A stretch of 64,000 bases of DNA from Balneatrix alpica DSM 16621 (GTDB lineage Bacteria > Pseudomonadota > Gammaproteobacteria > Pseudomonadales > Balneatricaceae): assembly GCF_000619885.1 (NCBI RefSeq), contig NZ_JHUZ01000006.1, forward strand, positions 248,001 through 312,000, written 5' to 3'. Position 1 is the first letter of the stretch, and each line of letters starts with the position of its first letter. The position numbers and the translations under genes are program-made. Positions 26,743 through 36,494 of this stretch are shown one piece after another. Under the pieces are notes generated by a model that saw only the letters and a program-made list of their open reading frames with translations, had not been told where the DNA came from and searched no databases.

Positions 26743-27354
26743 ATGCAACCCTGGCAAGCGCTGCTGGATTACTGGTTTGGTGAAGGGACGCAATCCTGGC
26801 CACAACGCCTGGCAAATCAGCATTCACTCTGGTTTGGTAAGTCAGAGGCGACGGATCGGGAGCTGGATAACCGCTTTGGTGATCTGTACGAACAGGCCCT
26901 GGCCGGTGAGCTGGAGTCCTGGCGTCTGCAGCCGGAATCCTGCCTGGCCTTGATTATTTTATTGGATCAGCTGAGTCGTAACCTGTTCCGCGATACGCCG
27001 GCTGCCTTTGCCCAAGATCACAAAGCCCTGCAACTGACCGATGAGCTGCTACAGCGGCAGTGGTTGGCCGAACTGGCACCGGTGCAGCGGGTATTTGCGC
27101 TGTTGCCCTTGGAGCACAGTGAGCAACTGGCGCGGCAACGTCAGGCCGTTGCTAAGTTTCAGGCGCTCTATGAGGAAGTACGCCAACAGCAGCCGGAGTT
27201 GGAGACGGCATTTGCCAGCTTTCTCGACTATGCCAAACGCCATCAACAGGTAATTGAGCGCTTTGGCCGTTTTCCCCACCGCAATGCCATCCTGGGGCGC
27301 ACCAATACTCCGGCGGAAACTTCCTACTTGGCGGAGCCTGGCGCGGGTTTTTGA
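26743..27354 (+). CDS. DUF924 family protein
   Basis: A 203-residue, mostly helical protein of the DUF924 family, recognised by the FWFG-like opening (LLDYWFGEG), DQLSRNLFRDTPAAFAQD and the closing GRFPHRNAILGR. These motifs are common in proteobacteria; no biochemical role is known to me. AAGGAGGT is well placed before the ATG at 26743, so an in-frame start at 26725 is rejected. It overlaps the opposing MATE gene by 31 bases. Confidence 0.88.
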   Translation: MQPWQALLDYWFGEGTQSWPQRLANQHSLWFGKSEATDRELDNRFGDLYEQALAGELESWRLQPESCLALIILLDQLSRNLFRDTPAAFAQDHKALQLTDELLQRQWLAELAPVQRVFALLPLEHSEQLARQRQAVAKFQALYEEVRQQQPELETAFASFLDYAKRHQQVIERFGRFPHRNAILGRTNTPAETSYLAEPGAGF

Positions 27355-28694
27355 TCATCCTGCAAGACCAGTGAGGTCAGCCAATGACGGCGGCTGACCC
27401 GCCAGCTGCTGGCGAACAGCTTGGCCAATTCTTCCGCCAGCAATGCCAGCACCACCCAGCTCCAACTCTGTGGCCAAATCAGGGTCACGGCGGCCGTCAG
27501 GGGTAAGCCCCAGCACCAGAGTGCCAGCATGTCCTGCCACAGGCAGAACCGAGTATCGCCCCCGGCACGCAGCAAACCAATAATCATCGGCATGGTCAGG
27601 CTTTTCAGCGCCAGGGTGAGGCTAATCCATAGCAGCAAGGGCGAGAGCAGACTCTCCGGCACTTCGGCCAGGGCCGGAAACCATTGCGGGAAATGTGACC
27701 AGCTCAGACTAAAGAGTGCAGCCAACAGCAGGCCGAGTAGGGCGCTAAACCCCACCAGTTGCCAGCTTTGTTGATACAGCCTGGGTTCGGCCCCCTGCCC
27801 CAGACGCTGGCCCAGCACGATACCACTGGCACTGGCGATGCCAATCAGCAGAGCCAACATGGCGCTTTCGATGGGGCCGAGCAGGCTGAGCACCGCCAGC
27901 GCCTGGGTGTCCCGTTGGCCAACTAGGGCATGATAGGAAAATACACCCGAGGCCCACACCCCGCCGCTTAAACACAGTGGCCAAGCCTGCTGGCGAAACT
28001 GTTGCAGCAGTTTGGGCTGATGCGCACTGCGCCATAGCGCCAAGCGGCTAGGGGCCAGGCTGGGCTGACGCCAATGCAGCCAGAGTAATAACAAGCCCAC
28101 CTCCAGCAGGGCACTGAGCAGGGTCGCCCAGGCCGCTCCCGCCAGACCCAGCTCAGGAAAACCTGCGTTGCCGAAAATCAGTAGCCAGTTCAGTAAGGCA
28201 TTGAGCAATACGCCGATGGCGACTAACAGGGTGACGATGCTGGCATGGCCCAGATTGCGCAGCAGAATGCCATAGGCGTGTAGGCAGGCAGAGGCCAATA
28301 GTGACAAGGCGACTATGTGTAAATATTGCACCCCGGCACCCTGCACGAGCGGATCATGGCTGGCCAACTGCAACAACAGTGCGGCTCCGGGCCCGGCGGC
28401 CAGCATCGCCCCCGCGCCCGCCAGCAGGCAGGCCAACAAACTGGCCCGTGCCAACTGCTGTACGCGCTCGTTTTGGCCAGCACTTTGATATTGGGTAGCT
28501 AACAGACTAGCGGCGCTGGCTAAGCCGTAGAACACCAGTGCGAAGATAAAAATCAGCTTGCCGGCAATGCCGACCGCCGCCACTTCAACCTGGCCCAGGC
28601 GGCCTACCATCAGCATGTCGGTTAGGCCACGGGCCGAAAAGAGTAACACCTGAAGGGCAATGGGGAGTGCCAGACGCAGGGTGGTGAACAGCAT
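27324..28694 (-). CDS. MATE-family multidrug/metabolite efflux protein
   Basis: A 456-residue inner-membrane protein with twelve helices in two homologous halves; RGLTDMLMVGRLGQVEVAAVGIAG near the N-terminus is the MATE signature. It closely fits NorM/DinF-like Na+- or H+-driven exporters. AAGGAGGCTCC precedes the start. The substrate cannot be told, and no regulator is adjacent. Confidence 0.92.
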   Translation of the reverse strand: MLFTTLRLALPIALQVLLFSARGLTDMLMVGRLGQVEVAAVGIAGKLIFIFALVFYGLASAASLLATQYQSAGQNERVQQLARASLLACLLAGAGAMLAAGPGAALLLQLASHDPLVQGAGVQYLHIVALSLLASACLHAYGILLRNLGHASIVTLLVAIGVLLNALLNWLLIFGNAGFPELGLAGAAWATLLSALLEVGLLLLWLHWRQPSLAPSRLALWRSAHQPKLLQQFRQQAWPLCLSGGVWASGVFSYHALVGQRDTQALAVLSLLGPIESAMLALLIGIASASGIVLGQRLGQGAEPRLYQQSWQLVGFSALLGLLLAALFSLSWSHFPQWFPALAEVPESLLSPLLLWISLTLALKSLTMPMIIGLLRAGGDTRFCLWQDMLALWCWGLPLTAAVTLIWPQSWSWVVLALLAEELAKLFASSWRVSRRHWLTSLVLQDDQKPAPGSAK

Positions 28695-28754
28695 GGAGCC
28701 TCCTTGTCCCGTTAGCCGGACAAAGCGGCATTATCCTCCTGCTGTCAGGCGCTG

Positions 28755-28777
28755 TCCTCCTCCCCGGGGGAGGAGGA
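28755..28777 (-). terminator. GC-rich palindrome after the GT4 gene
   Basis: TCCTCCTCCCC and GGGGAGGAGGA form an 11-bp stem with almost no loop, directly after the GT4 stop. There is no T run, so a function as terminator is only probable. Confidence 0.45.
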
Positions 28778-28779
28778 GA

Positions 28780-29904
28780 TCAGGGTGTAACCAAACGCTG
28801 ATACAACTGAGCATGACGGGCTAATTGCAACTGAATCGAAAAACGTTGCTCGGCCTTATGGCGCGCCGCTTGGCTGTATTGTTGCCATTGTGGCGGTGCA
28901 AGCTGTAAGCACTGAATCAGTTGCTGGGTGATGGCGTGGAGGTCGCCCGCTGGGGTGAGCCAGCCATCGATCCCATGGCTGATATTGTCTTTGAGGCCGG
29001 CATAATCACTGGAAAGAAGGGGTTTGCCCATCGCCATCATTTCGCGGGCTGCGAAGGAGATGGTCTCAATCCGGTCACTGAGAATAAAGCCCAAATCAAA
29101 CAGAGCGATGTAGGGACGGATATCCTGATGGAAGCCGAGATAATGGAACTCGGTTAAGCCCCGGGCATGGGCCTGCTGTTCGAGTGCTTTACCACTGCGC
29201 GGCTCGCCTAACACCATAACGCGGAAGCGGCGTTGTGGCAGGGCGGCCTTGGCCGCCAGGGCCGCCTCGATCATTAAATCCACCCGTTTGTAGTCACCGG
29301 TGCCGGCGCAGGAGCCAATGCAGAGTTCATCCTCCTGCAGCCCCCATTGTTGACGCAGTTGTGGGTCGGCAGGCTGGGGTTGAAATGCCTGCAAATCCAC
29401 CCCGTTTTCGATCACCTCTACTGGCTGTGGTTGCAGCCCGTTGTGACAGGACAGTGCCAAGGCGCCCTGGCTGACATAGATATTGGCTGCTGTTACACCC
29501 TGATAGAGCCAGCGGTGATACCAATGGGGTTTGAGTTGGCGAATGGCATGATGGGTGCGTACTAATTGATAGCCCAGGCCGGGGCGGCTCAGGTTGGCAA
29601 TAAAGAGATCCGCTGCGCCATTGCAGTGAACAATATCTGGCTTGAAGTCGGCCACAGTGCGGCGAAAGCGACCGATGGCAGCCCAAATTGCCCGGGGTTC
29701 TTTTTGCAGTTTGGCGGGAAAATCACAGGCATAGAGATGGGGATATTGAGCTGCTGCCAGGTATTGATACAGGCGGGAGCTGGCGGGGGTTGCCACCCCA
29801 ATGCGTAAGCCCTGCTGATCATGCAAGCGAGTGAGCGCCTGAATATAGGGTACGTGACCACCCCCGCCATGGGGGTGGAAGTTGGTAAGTAATACTGAAG
29901 TCAT
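28780..29904 (-). CDS. Family 4 glycosyltransferase
   Basis: A GT-B fold transferase of 374 residues: GGGGHVPYIQAL at the N-terminal acceptor side, HCNGAADLFI, NGVDLQAFQP, and the C-terminal donor-binding ISFAAREMMAMGKPLLSSD with its E-x7-E-like pattern. The enzyme probably adds a sugar to LPS, capsule or another envelope glycan; no polysaccharide cluster surrounds it. It stands alone between MATE and chrA genes on the same strand. Confidence 0.87.
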   Translation of the reverse strand: MTSVLLTNFHPHGGGGHVPYIQALTRLHDQQGLRIGVATPASSRLYQYLAAAQYPHLYACDFPAKLQKEPRAIWAAIGRFRRTVADFKPDIVHCNGAADLFIANLSRPGLGYQLVRTHHAIRQLKPHWYHRWLYQGVTAANIYVSQGALALSCHNGLQPQPVEVIENGVDLQAFQPQPADPQLRQQWGLQEDELCIGSCAGTGDYKRVDLMIEAALAAKAALPQRRFRVMVLGEPRSGKALEQQAHARGLTEFHYLGFHQDIRPYIALFDLGFILSDRIETISFAAREMMAMGKPLLSSDYAGLKDNISHGIDGWLTPAGDLHAITQQLIQCLQLAPPQWQQYSQAARHKAEQRFSIQLQLARHAQLYQRLVTP

Positions 29905-29937
29905 CTTCCGCCTTGGATTGTGATCAATGTGGCTGGC

Positions 29938-31275
29938 TTAGAGCTGCAGCAGCAAACCTATGAGCGCAGCAGTGGCTATCACTTCCATAATGCCGCGCTT
30001 AAAGGTAAACAGCGCCAGGGTGGCGAGTAGGGCAATGGCCATGGCGGCAAGATCCAGACCATGCCAGATACCCTGTTGCAGGCCTTGGGGCCAGAGTACA
30101 TGTTGGGCAAAGAATAGCGCCAGATTCACTATCACGCCCACCACCGCAGCGGTAATGGCCGTAAGTGGGGCGGTAAAGGAGAGTTTGCCGTGGGTGCTTT
30201 CCACCAGGGGGCCACCAATCAGAATAAATAAAAAGGCGGGCAAAAAGGTAAACCAGGTGACCAGCAGCGCAGCAACCAAGCCCGAGCCATATTGCCAATC
30301 CAAGCCCAGCGGATTAAACAGGCTGCCGCCGACAAAGGCGACAAAGGTCACCACCATTATCAGCGGCCCGGGAGTAGTTTCGCCGAGGGCCAGGCCATCA
30401 ATCATTTGGCTGGGGCTAAGCCAGCCATAGTGTCCCACCGCGCCTTGGTAGACATAGGGTAACACTGCATAGGCGCCACCAAAGGTCAGCAAAGCCGCCT
30501 TGGTAAAAAACCAGCCCATCTGGGTATAGGTGCCTTGCCAGCCATATAGGCCGTAGAGCAGCAACATTGGCAGACACCAAAGCAGTATGCCCAGACTCAG
30601 GAGCAGCAACAGGTTACGGCGGCTAAAGCGGGCATGAGCGGGGGGCGGGGTGTGATCATCAATCAGGGCAGGGCCATAGTTGGCCTGTTTTTTCTGCTGA
30701 TGGGCACTGCCTTGAAAGGCGGCGGGCTGCAACCGCCCACCCAGGTAACCTATCAGCCCGGCACTGATGATGATCAGGGGGAAGGGCAAGTGCAGGGCGA
30801 AGAGGGCGACAAAGGCGGCGATCGCCAGCGACCATAGCCAGGGGTTATGCAGGGTACGGCTACCAATACGCCAGGCAGCATGGACGACAATGGCGGTAAC
30901 CGCCGGTTTAATGCCATAAAACAAACCCGCCAACAGGGGTTGATCGCCATAGGCCAGATACAGCCAGGACAGCAGCATTAACAGGAATAAGGACGGTAGT
31001 ACAAAGAGTGCGCCGGCAATGATGCCGCCACGTTTGCCATGCAGTAGCCAGCCTAAATAAGTGGCTAACTGCTGTGCTTCCGGGCCAGGCAGCACCATGC
31101 AGTAGTTAAGGGCATGGAGGAAGCGCCGTTCAGATAGCCAGCGCCGCTTTTCAACCAGCTCCTGATGCATGATGGCAATTTGCCCAGCAGGGCCGCCAAA
31201 GCTGATCAGGCCCAGTTTCAGCCAGAACTTGAAGGCTTCAAACAAGCTGGGATGAGCAGGAGGAGAGGGGGTCAT
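29938..31275 (-). CDS. chrA: Chromate transporter ChrA (two-domain)
   Basis: A 445-residue CHR-family protein with two homologous membrane halves. The signature FGGPAGQIAIMHQELVE sits in the N-terminal half with FL.ALNYCMVLPGPEAQQLA, and the second half repeats TFGGAYAVLPYVYQG with LALGETTPGPLIMV. Long ChrA proteins expel chromate. The ATG at 31275 is preferred to a TTG at 31296. No chrB regulator is present, but a GntR gene lies divergently upstream. Confidence 0.9.
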   Translation of the reverse strand: MTPSPPAHPSLFEAFKFWLKLGLISFGGPAGQIAIMHQELVEKRRWLSERRFLHALNYCMVLPGPEAQQLATYLGWLLHGKRGGIIAGALFVLPSLFLLMLLSWLYLAYGDQPLLAGLFYGIKPAVTAIVVHAAWRIGSRTLHNPWLWSLAIAAFVALFALHLPFPLIIISAGLIGYLGGRLQPAAFQGSAHQQKKQANYGPALIDDHTPPPAHARFSRRNLLLLLSLGILLWCLPMLLLYGLYGWQGTYTQMGWFFTKAALLTFGGAYAVLPYVYQGAVGHYGWLSPSQMIDGLALGETTPGPLIMVVTFVAFVGGSLFNPLGLDWQYGSGLVAALLVTWFTFLPAFLFILIGGPLVESTHGKLSFTAPLTAITAAVVGVIVNLALFFAQHVLWPQGLQQGIWHGLDLAAMAIALLATLALFTFKRGIMEVIATAALIGLLLQL

Positions 31276-31442
31276 AGTCCAGATAATCCTGTTCAAGGGG
31301 CAAGGGTGGATAAAACGCGCAAGAGTGGCGGCAAAAATGTGATCAAATACTAGGGCTTCCCGAAGCGGCTTAGTATACTGACAGCCATTGACACTTTGAT
31401 GAAGAACCTGGGGGAAAATCTTGCCGTAGAGCAGAAACCCTC

Positions 31443-32186
31443 ATGCCTGGAGTACTGCCTTTGGCCAATCAGCCTGATCCTGCCGACCTGCCGACCGTTG
31501 CGCGTGAGGATAGCGAGACCCTGCATGAGTGGGTCTATAGCCAGTTACGTCAGGCGATTATGACCGGACACTTCCTGCCGGGACACAGTGTTACCATCCG
31601 CGGGGTGGCGCAGATGCTGAATGTCAGTCTGATGCCGGTTCGTGAAGCCCTGCGCCGTTTGGTGGCGGAGCGGGCGTTGCAGCTGTTGAGCAATCGCCGG
31701 GTAACGGTACCGAGCATGACCCCTGCCAAGCTGGAAGAACTGGCTGCGGCGCGTATCGCGCTGGAATCCTTGGCGGCTACCCGGGCGTTGCCCCATATCG
31801 ATGAAGCCTGTCTGGCAGAGCTGCGGGCGATTGATGCCGAGGTGGATGAAGCCCTGCGGGTGGGTGATGTGCCCGCTTACCTGGCCAAGAATCAGGAGTT
31901 TCACCTGACCCTCTACCGTGCCGGTGATTCCCAGGTGCTGATCCCGTTGATCGAAAGTCTGTGGCTGCAGTTTGGCCCCTTTATGCGCATGGTATTGGGG
32001 CGGATTGGGGTGTCCTATGTGTTGGATCGCCATGCCGAGGCGCTGCGTGCCATTGAGCAAAAAGATGCCCTGGCGCTGCGCCTGGCGATTGAGGGCGATA
32101 TCCGCGATGGCATGGGCTCCATCAGTCAGGAAGAACTCTTGGCCGCTTCTGTGCCGGCTAAGCGGGCGTCTGCCCGTAAGGGTTGA
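31443..32186 (+). CDS. GntR-family regulator, FCD type
   Basis: A 247-residue protein with an N-terminal winged helix (residues 28-95: SVTIRGVAQMLNVSLMPVREALRRLVAE) and an all-helical FCD effector domain with a FHLTLYRAG metal/ligand motif. Such proteins regulate catabolism of small carboxylates or amino acids. It is divergent from chrA and its 3' end overlaps the opposing MFS gene by 61 bases. Its target cannot be read. Confidence 0.9.
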   Translation: MPGVLPLANQPDPADLPTVAREDSETLHEWVYSQLRQAIMTGHFLPGHSVTIRGVAQMLNVSLMPVREALRRLVAERALQLLSNRRVTVPSMTPAKLEELAAARIALESLAATRALPHIDEACLAELRAIDAEVDEALRVGDVPAYLAKNQEFHLTLYRAGDSQVLIPLIESLWLQFGPFMRMVLGRIGVSYVLDRHAEALRAIEQKDALALRLAIEGDIRDGMGSISQEELLAASVPAKRASARKG

Positions 32187-33355
32187 AGCCGGCGCGCCAG
32201 CAGCAGGCTCAAACCCAGGGTGCAGGCCAATACCAGCAGCACCGCCAGTACCACCCCTACCCATCCACCGGCACTCCAGAATGGATGCAGGTAATAACTG
32301 CCGACACTGGCCCCCAGGTAATAGCACACCAGATAGAGCGCCGAGGCACTGGCCTTGGCCTGCTGGGCCTGACGGTTAACCAGGCTACTCAGGGTGGCAT
32401 GGGCGAGGAAAAAGCCAAAGCTGTTGATCAGTAGCCCTGCAATGATCAACCAGAGTGGGCTAGCCAGCGTACAGAGACTACCGAGCATCAGCAGCACAAT
32501 GCCGCCTTTGATCGAACCCATTACTCCCCACTTTTGATTGAGCAAGCCAACCCGTGCAGAGGCCAGGGTACCGCTAAGGTAGGTTAAAAACAGCAAGCCC
32601 AGGGCACTGGCGGTTAAATGGAAGGGCGGTAATTCCAGCCGGAAAGTCAGGTAGGTGTAGAGGTTAATAAACACCATGAAATTGAGTCCGCCGATCAAAT
32701 AAGGCAGCAACAGCTTGGGGTTACGCAGATGTTGGCCTAAGGGTTTGATCATCTGTAGCGGATGCAGTGGCTGGGGCTGAAAAGCCTGGGCTTTGGGTAA
32801 CAGCAGACTGACCCCCAGCAGGCAGATCAGGCTAATCAACGCCATCACCAGGCAGGCACTTTGCCAGCCCCAGCCTTCACCAATAAAGCCACCCAGCAAT
32901 CGCCCACCAATGCCGCCGAGAGTATTGCCGCTGATATAAACCCCCACGGCGGCTTGTAGCGCGCGGTGTTCAAATTCATCCCCTAAGTAAGCGACGGCCA
33001 TGGCCGGTAGGCCGCCAAGAAACAGGCCCAGCAGGGCCCGTAGCAGTAACAGTTGGCTAAAACTCTGGACATAAACCAGAGCCAGGCTGCACAGCGCGGT
33101 GCCGGTTAGGCTGAGCAGAATCAAATGGCGACGGCCCAGGGCATCGGACAGGGGAGCCCAGATCAGCAGCGACAGCCCCAGCGTCAGGGTGCTGAGGGTA
33201 AAGCTGGCGCTGGCTTGCAGCGGCGATACCTGAAAACCCTGACTTAACATCGGCAATAACGGGTGCAGTAAGTAGAGGTTGGCAAACACCATAAAGGAGC
33301 CCAGCAGCAGGGCCAGGCTGGCGTGGCGATAAGGGCGGCTATGCAGGCTATACAT
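32126..33355 (-). CDS. MFS transporter (YnfM-like)
   Basis: A 409-residue, twelve-helix major facilitator. Motif A between helices 2 and 3 reads APLSDALGRRHLIL; QVSPLQASASFTLSTLTLGLS opens the transport domain. It resembles YnfM/aromatic or sugar efflux carriers in general layout. The start at 33355 is chosen among GTG 33364 and ATG 33355. It is divergent from a LysR gene (99 bases), its likely regulator. The last 20 codons lie opposite the GntR gene. Confidence 0.88.
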   Translation of the reverse strand: MYSLHSRPYRHASLALLLGSFMVFANLYLLHPLLPMLSQGFQVSPLQASASFTLSTLTLGLSLLIWAPLSDALGRRHLILLSLTGTALCSLALVYVQSFSQLLLLRALLGLFLGGLPAMAVAYLGDEFEHRALQAAVGVYISGNTLGGIGGRLLGGFIGEGWGWQSACLVMALISLICLLGVSLLLPKAQAFQPQPLHPLQMIKPLGQHLRNPKLLLPYLIGGLNFMVFINLYTYLTFRLELPPFHLTASALGLLFLTYLSGTLASARVGLLNQKWGVMGSIKGGIVLLMLGSLCTLASPLWLIIAGLLINSFGFFLAHATLSSLVNRQAQQAKASASALYLVCYYLGASVGSYYLHPFWSAGGWVGVVLAVLLVLACTLGLSLLLARRLQPLRADARLAGTEAAKSSS

Positions 33356-33454
33356 GATGAGCACCGAAGGACAGCGGGATGGCTGTACTCTAGCGCCGGC
33401 TTTGCTATATAAAAAATATATGCCGATTATGGATTCTATAACGAGTATTTATAA

Positions 33455-34333
33455 ATGGATGGAAAAAGCCTGAGTTATTTCCTGGCGGTGGCCAGGCAGC
33501 AAAGTTTTACCCGGGCGGCGGAGCAATTGGGGATTGCGCAGCCGGCGGTCAGTGTGGCGATTCGTAAGCTGGAGCAACAGCTGGAGGTACAGCTTTTCCA
33601 TCGCCATGAGCGCCAGGTCAGCCTGACCGATGAGGGGCGTTATTTACTCAAGCATGCGCAGCGGATTGTCCAAGCCTTAGCAGAAGCACGCCTGGAGATG
33701 GCTGAATTAAAGGGCTTGACCAAGGGAGAGGTGCGGGTGGGGATTCCCTCCATGCTTGGCTCCTACTACTTCCCGCCGATTTTGATGGCGTTTAAACACC
33801 GTTATCCGCACCTCAATCTGGTGGTGATTGAGGCGGGCACCTGGCAACTGCAGCAGATGATTGAGCAGGGGGAGTTGGACTTAGGGGTGATCGTGGCGGA
33901 GTTTGTCCCGGAGCATCTGCAAGCCGAGGTATTTTTGCGAGAGCAAATGCTGGTTACCCTGGGGCCGGAGCATCCCTTGGCCAGTCATAGCCAGATCAGT
34001 CTGACGGATTTTTTTGCCGAAGAGCTGGTGATGTTTAAGCAGGGCTATTTTCATCGCAAGGTGGTGGATCGGCTGGCACAGGCGGGGGGGTATCAACCGC
34101 AAATCAGTTTTGAAACGAACCTGTTGCCGCTGATTAAAGCCATCGTTAAACAGGGCTTTGGCATCTCGACCCTGTTGCAGATGGCGGTGGCGGATGAGCC
34201 GGAAATCCTTACCCGTCCCTTTGCCGATCCTGTATGGCTGGACTTGTCGCTGGCCTGGCGCCGGGGAGCTTATCTTTCCCGTGCTAACCAGGCCTTTGTC
34301 GATTTTGTGCTGGAGTCGCGTCGCCTTACTTAA
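33455..34333 (+). CDS. LysR-family transcriptional regulator
   Basis: A 292-residue LysR protein with helix-turn-helix at 15-60 (TRAAEQLGIAQPAVSVAIRKLEQQL) and effector domain; the recognition helix is of the CynR/CbbR/AlsR type (QPAVS). It faces away from an MFS gene, which it probably controls. Its final 8 bases overlap the opposing FAH-family gene. Confidence 0.9.
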   Translation: MDGKSLSYFLAVARQQSFTRAAEQLGIAQPAVSVAIRKLEQQLEVQLFHRHERQVSLTDEGRYLLKHAQRIVQALAEARLEMAELKGLTKGEVRVGIPSMLGSYYFPPILMAFKHRYPHLNLVVIEAGTWQLQQMIEQGELDLGVIVAEFVPEHLQAEVFLREQMLVTLGPEHPLASHSQISLTDFFAEELVMFKQGYFHRKVVDRLAQAGGYQPQISFETNLLPLIKAIVKQGFGISTLLQMAVADEPEILTRPFADPVWLDLSLAWRRGAYLSRANQAFVDFVLESRRLT

Positions 34334-34988
34334 CCTGGGTGGCAATGTGCAGCAGTGAGTCCAGGCTCAGGCTCAGCTGATCGCCACTGCGCAGTGGGCC
34401 GACTCCGGCGGGGGTGCCCGTCAGCACCACATCCCCTGGCTCCAGGGTAAAGAAGCGACTGGCATAGGCGAGGAGGGCATACACCGGGGTGAGCATGTCG
34501 GCGGTATTGCCTTGCTGGCGGACTTCGCCGTTGATCGTCAGGCTGAGGTTGAGGTTTTGCACATCGGCAACCGCCTCGGCCCGCAACCAGGGTGAGAGAG
34601 GGCAGGCGCCATCGAAACACTTGGCTTTTTCCCAGGGTTGACCTTTTTCTTTCAGCTTGCTCTGCAGCTCCCGCAGGGTCAGATCCAGCGCCAGGCCATA
34701 GCCGGCAATAGCCTGTTTGGCAGTGGCTTCATCTGCCTGGCGCAAGGGGGCGCCAATCAAGACTGCCAGCTCCAGCTCGTGGTGCACTTCCCCTAAACCT
34801 TGGGGCAGGCTGAGGGGTTCCTGTAAGGGGGTGACGCTGGTGGACGGTTTGATAAACAGAATCGGCTCGGTGGGAATCGGGTTATTCAGCTCTTTGGCAT
34901 GTTCGGCATAGTTACGACCGATGCAAACCACTTTGCCCAGAGGATGCAGTAGGGTTTCGCCATCGACATAACGGTGAGCGTGCGACAT
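34326..34988 (-). CDS. Fumarylacetoacetate hydrolase family protein (YcgM/FAHD1-like)
   Basis: A 220-residue FAH-fold enzyme with the metal ligands in GEVHHELELAV and ALDLTLRELQ, and CIGRNYAEHAKELNN at the start. Members of this short class act as acylpyruvate hydrolase or oxaloacetate decarboxylase. GAAAGGAGT precedes the ATG. It is divergent from serA. The exact substrate is uncertain. Confidence 0.9.
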   Translation of the reverse strand: MSHAHRYVDGETLLHPLGKVVCIGRNYAEHAKELNNPIPTEPILFIKPSTSVTPLQEPLSLPQGLGEVHHELELAVLIGAPLRQADEATAKQAIAGYGLALDLTLRELQSKLKEKGQPWEKAKCFDGACPLSPWLRAEAVADVQNLNLSLTINGEVRQQGNTADMLTPVYALLAYASRFFTLEPGDVVLTGTPAGVGPLRSGDQLSLSLDSLLHIATQVK

Positions 34989-35192
34989 TTTTACTCCTTT
35001 CGGTTCACTTTTAGCCTTGGTCTTTATGAATAAAACTAAGGCGAAGAGTTAAAAAAATACGTCTAACTTACGCTAAGGTTGATGCTTCTTGTCAGTTACA
35101 CATTGCCCAGCTGTGCTATCATTGCCAGCCCACTTGAGGCGCTAATCACGCCGGTGAAGACAGCTAACGTATGCGAGGGTTACGTGAGCATC

Positions 35193-36425
35193 ATGGCAAA
35201 AACTACTTCTCTGGATAAGAGTAAGATCAAAATTTTGTTGCTGGAAGGGGTGCATCAATCTGCACTGGATAGCTTCCAAGCCAACGGTTACACCAACATT
35301 GAGTACCACAAGGGATCGCTGCCAGAAGCGGAGCTGTGCGAGAAGATCGCCGATGCTCACTTTATCGGTATCCGCTCCCGTACCCAGCTGACCGCTGAGG
35401 TGCTATCCCATGCTAACAAGCTGGTAGCCATCGGTTGTTTCTGTATCGGTACCAACCAGGTTGATCTGGGTGCGGCGCTGGAGCGCGGTATTGCAGTATT
35501 CAACGCCCCTTACTCCAACACCCGCAGCGTGGCTGAGCTGGTGCTGGCGGAAATCATCATGCTAATGCGCGGCATTCCAGAGAAGAATGCGGTCTGTCAC
35601 CGGGGTGGCTGGCTGAAAAGTGCAGAAAACAGCTACGAAATTCGGGGCAAAACCCTGGGTATCGTCGGTTACGGCTCCATTGGTACGCAGTTGTCGATCA
35701 TGGCCGAATCGATGGGCATGAATGTGCTCTATTACGATGTGGTCACCAAGCTGCCGCTGTCCAAGGCGCAGCAGGTCGGTAGCCTGCAGGAATTGTTCCA
35801 GCGTGCTGACGTGGTCAGCCTGCATGTGCCTGAAACCGTCTCCACCAAGAATATGATTGGTGAGCGCGAGTTTTCCTGGATGAAACAGGGCAGCATCTTT
35901 ATCAATGCTTCCCGTGGCACGGTGGTGGATATCGATGCCCTGGCCCAGGCGATCAAGAGTGGTAAGTTGTTGGGAGCGGCGATTGACGTCTTCCCGGTGG
36001 AGCCACGCTCTAACAATGACGAGTTTGTCTCGCCGCTGCGTGGCCTCGACAATGTCATCCTGACGCCCCATATCGGCGGTTCCACCATGGAAGCCCAGGA
36101 AATGATCGGGGTAGAAGTCGCCGACAAACTGGTGCGTTACAGTGATAACGGCACCTCGACCATGTCGGTCAACTTCCCAGAGGTGGCATTGCCCAGCCAT
36201 CCTGGCAACCACCGCCTGTTGCACATTCACCAGAACGTGCCTGGGGTATTGTCACAGATTAACTCGGTCTTTTCTGAGAACGGCATCAACATCGCTTCTC
36301 AGTATCTGCAAACCAATGACAAGGTTGGTTATGTGGTGATCGATGTGAACGCTGAGTACTCTGAGCTGGCGCTGCAGAAACTGCAGGGCATTGCCGGTAC
36401 CATCAAGACTCGCGTGCTGTTCTAA
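35193..36425 (+). CDS. serA: D-3-phosphoglycerate dehydrogenase
   Basis: First enzyme of serine biosynthesis (3-phosphoglycerate to 3-phosphohydroxypyruvate, NAD). The protein is 410 residues, as in E. coli. Seen are VGYGSIGTQLS for NAD, ASRGTVVDIDAL, the catalytic His in TPHIGGST, and a C-terminal ACT domain (HQNVPGVLSQINSVF) for serine feedback. In-frame codons back to 35079 are rejected because they add a 38-residue tail not in the family. A TATCAT box at 35117-35122 may be its -10 element. Confidence 0.96.
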   Translation: MAKTTSLDKSKIKILLLEGVHQSALDSFQANGYTNIEYHKGSLPEAELCEKIADAHFIGIRSRTQLTAEVLSHANKLVAIGCFCIGTNQVDLGAALERGIAVFNAPYSNTRSVAELVLAEIIMLMRGIPEKNAVCHRGGWLKSAENSYEIRGKTLGIVGYGSIGTQLSIMAESMGMNVLYYDVVTKLPLSKAQQVGSLQELFQRADVVSLHVPETVSTKNMIGEREFSWMKQGSIFINASRGTVVDIDALAQAIKSGKLLGAAIDVFPVEPRSNNDEFVSPLRGLDNVILTPHIGGSTMEAQEMIGVEVADKLVRYSDNGTSTMSVNFPEVALPSHPGNHRLLHIHQNVPGVLSQINSVFSENGINIASQYLQTNDKVGYVVIDVNAEYSELALQKLQGIAGTIKTRVLF

Positions 36426-36443
36426 GCCCGTCGTCTGTCCAAT

Positions 36444-36476
36444 AAAAAACCGCTGGTGTGAGCCAGCGGTTTTTTT
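36444..36476 (+). terminator. Rho-independent terminator of serA (probably bidirectional)
   Basis: A 13-bp stem AAAAAACCGCTGG/CCAGCGGTTTTTT with a 6-base loop, ending in a run of seven T. The A run on the left would make it also act on the opposing GntR gene that ends at 36495. Confidence 0.92.
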
Positions 36477-36494
36477 ATGCCCGATGCTGACGGG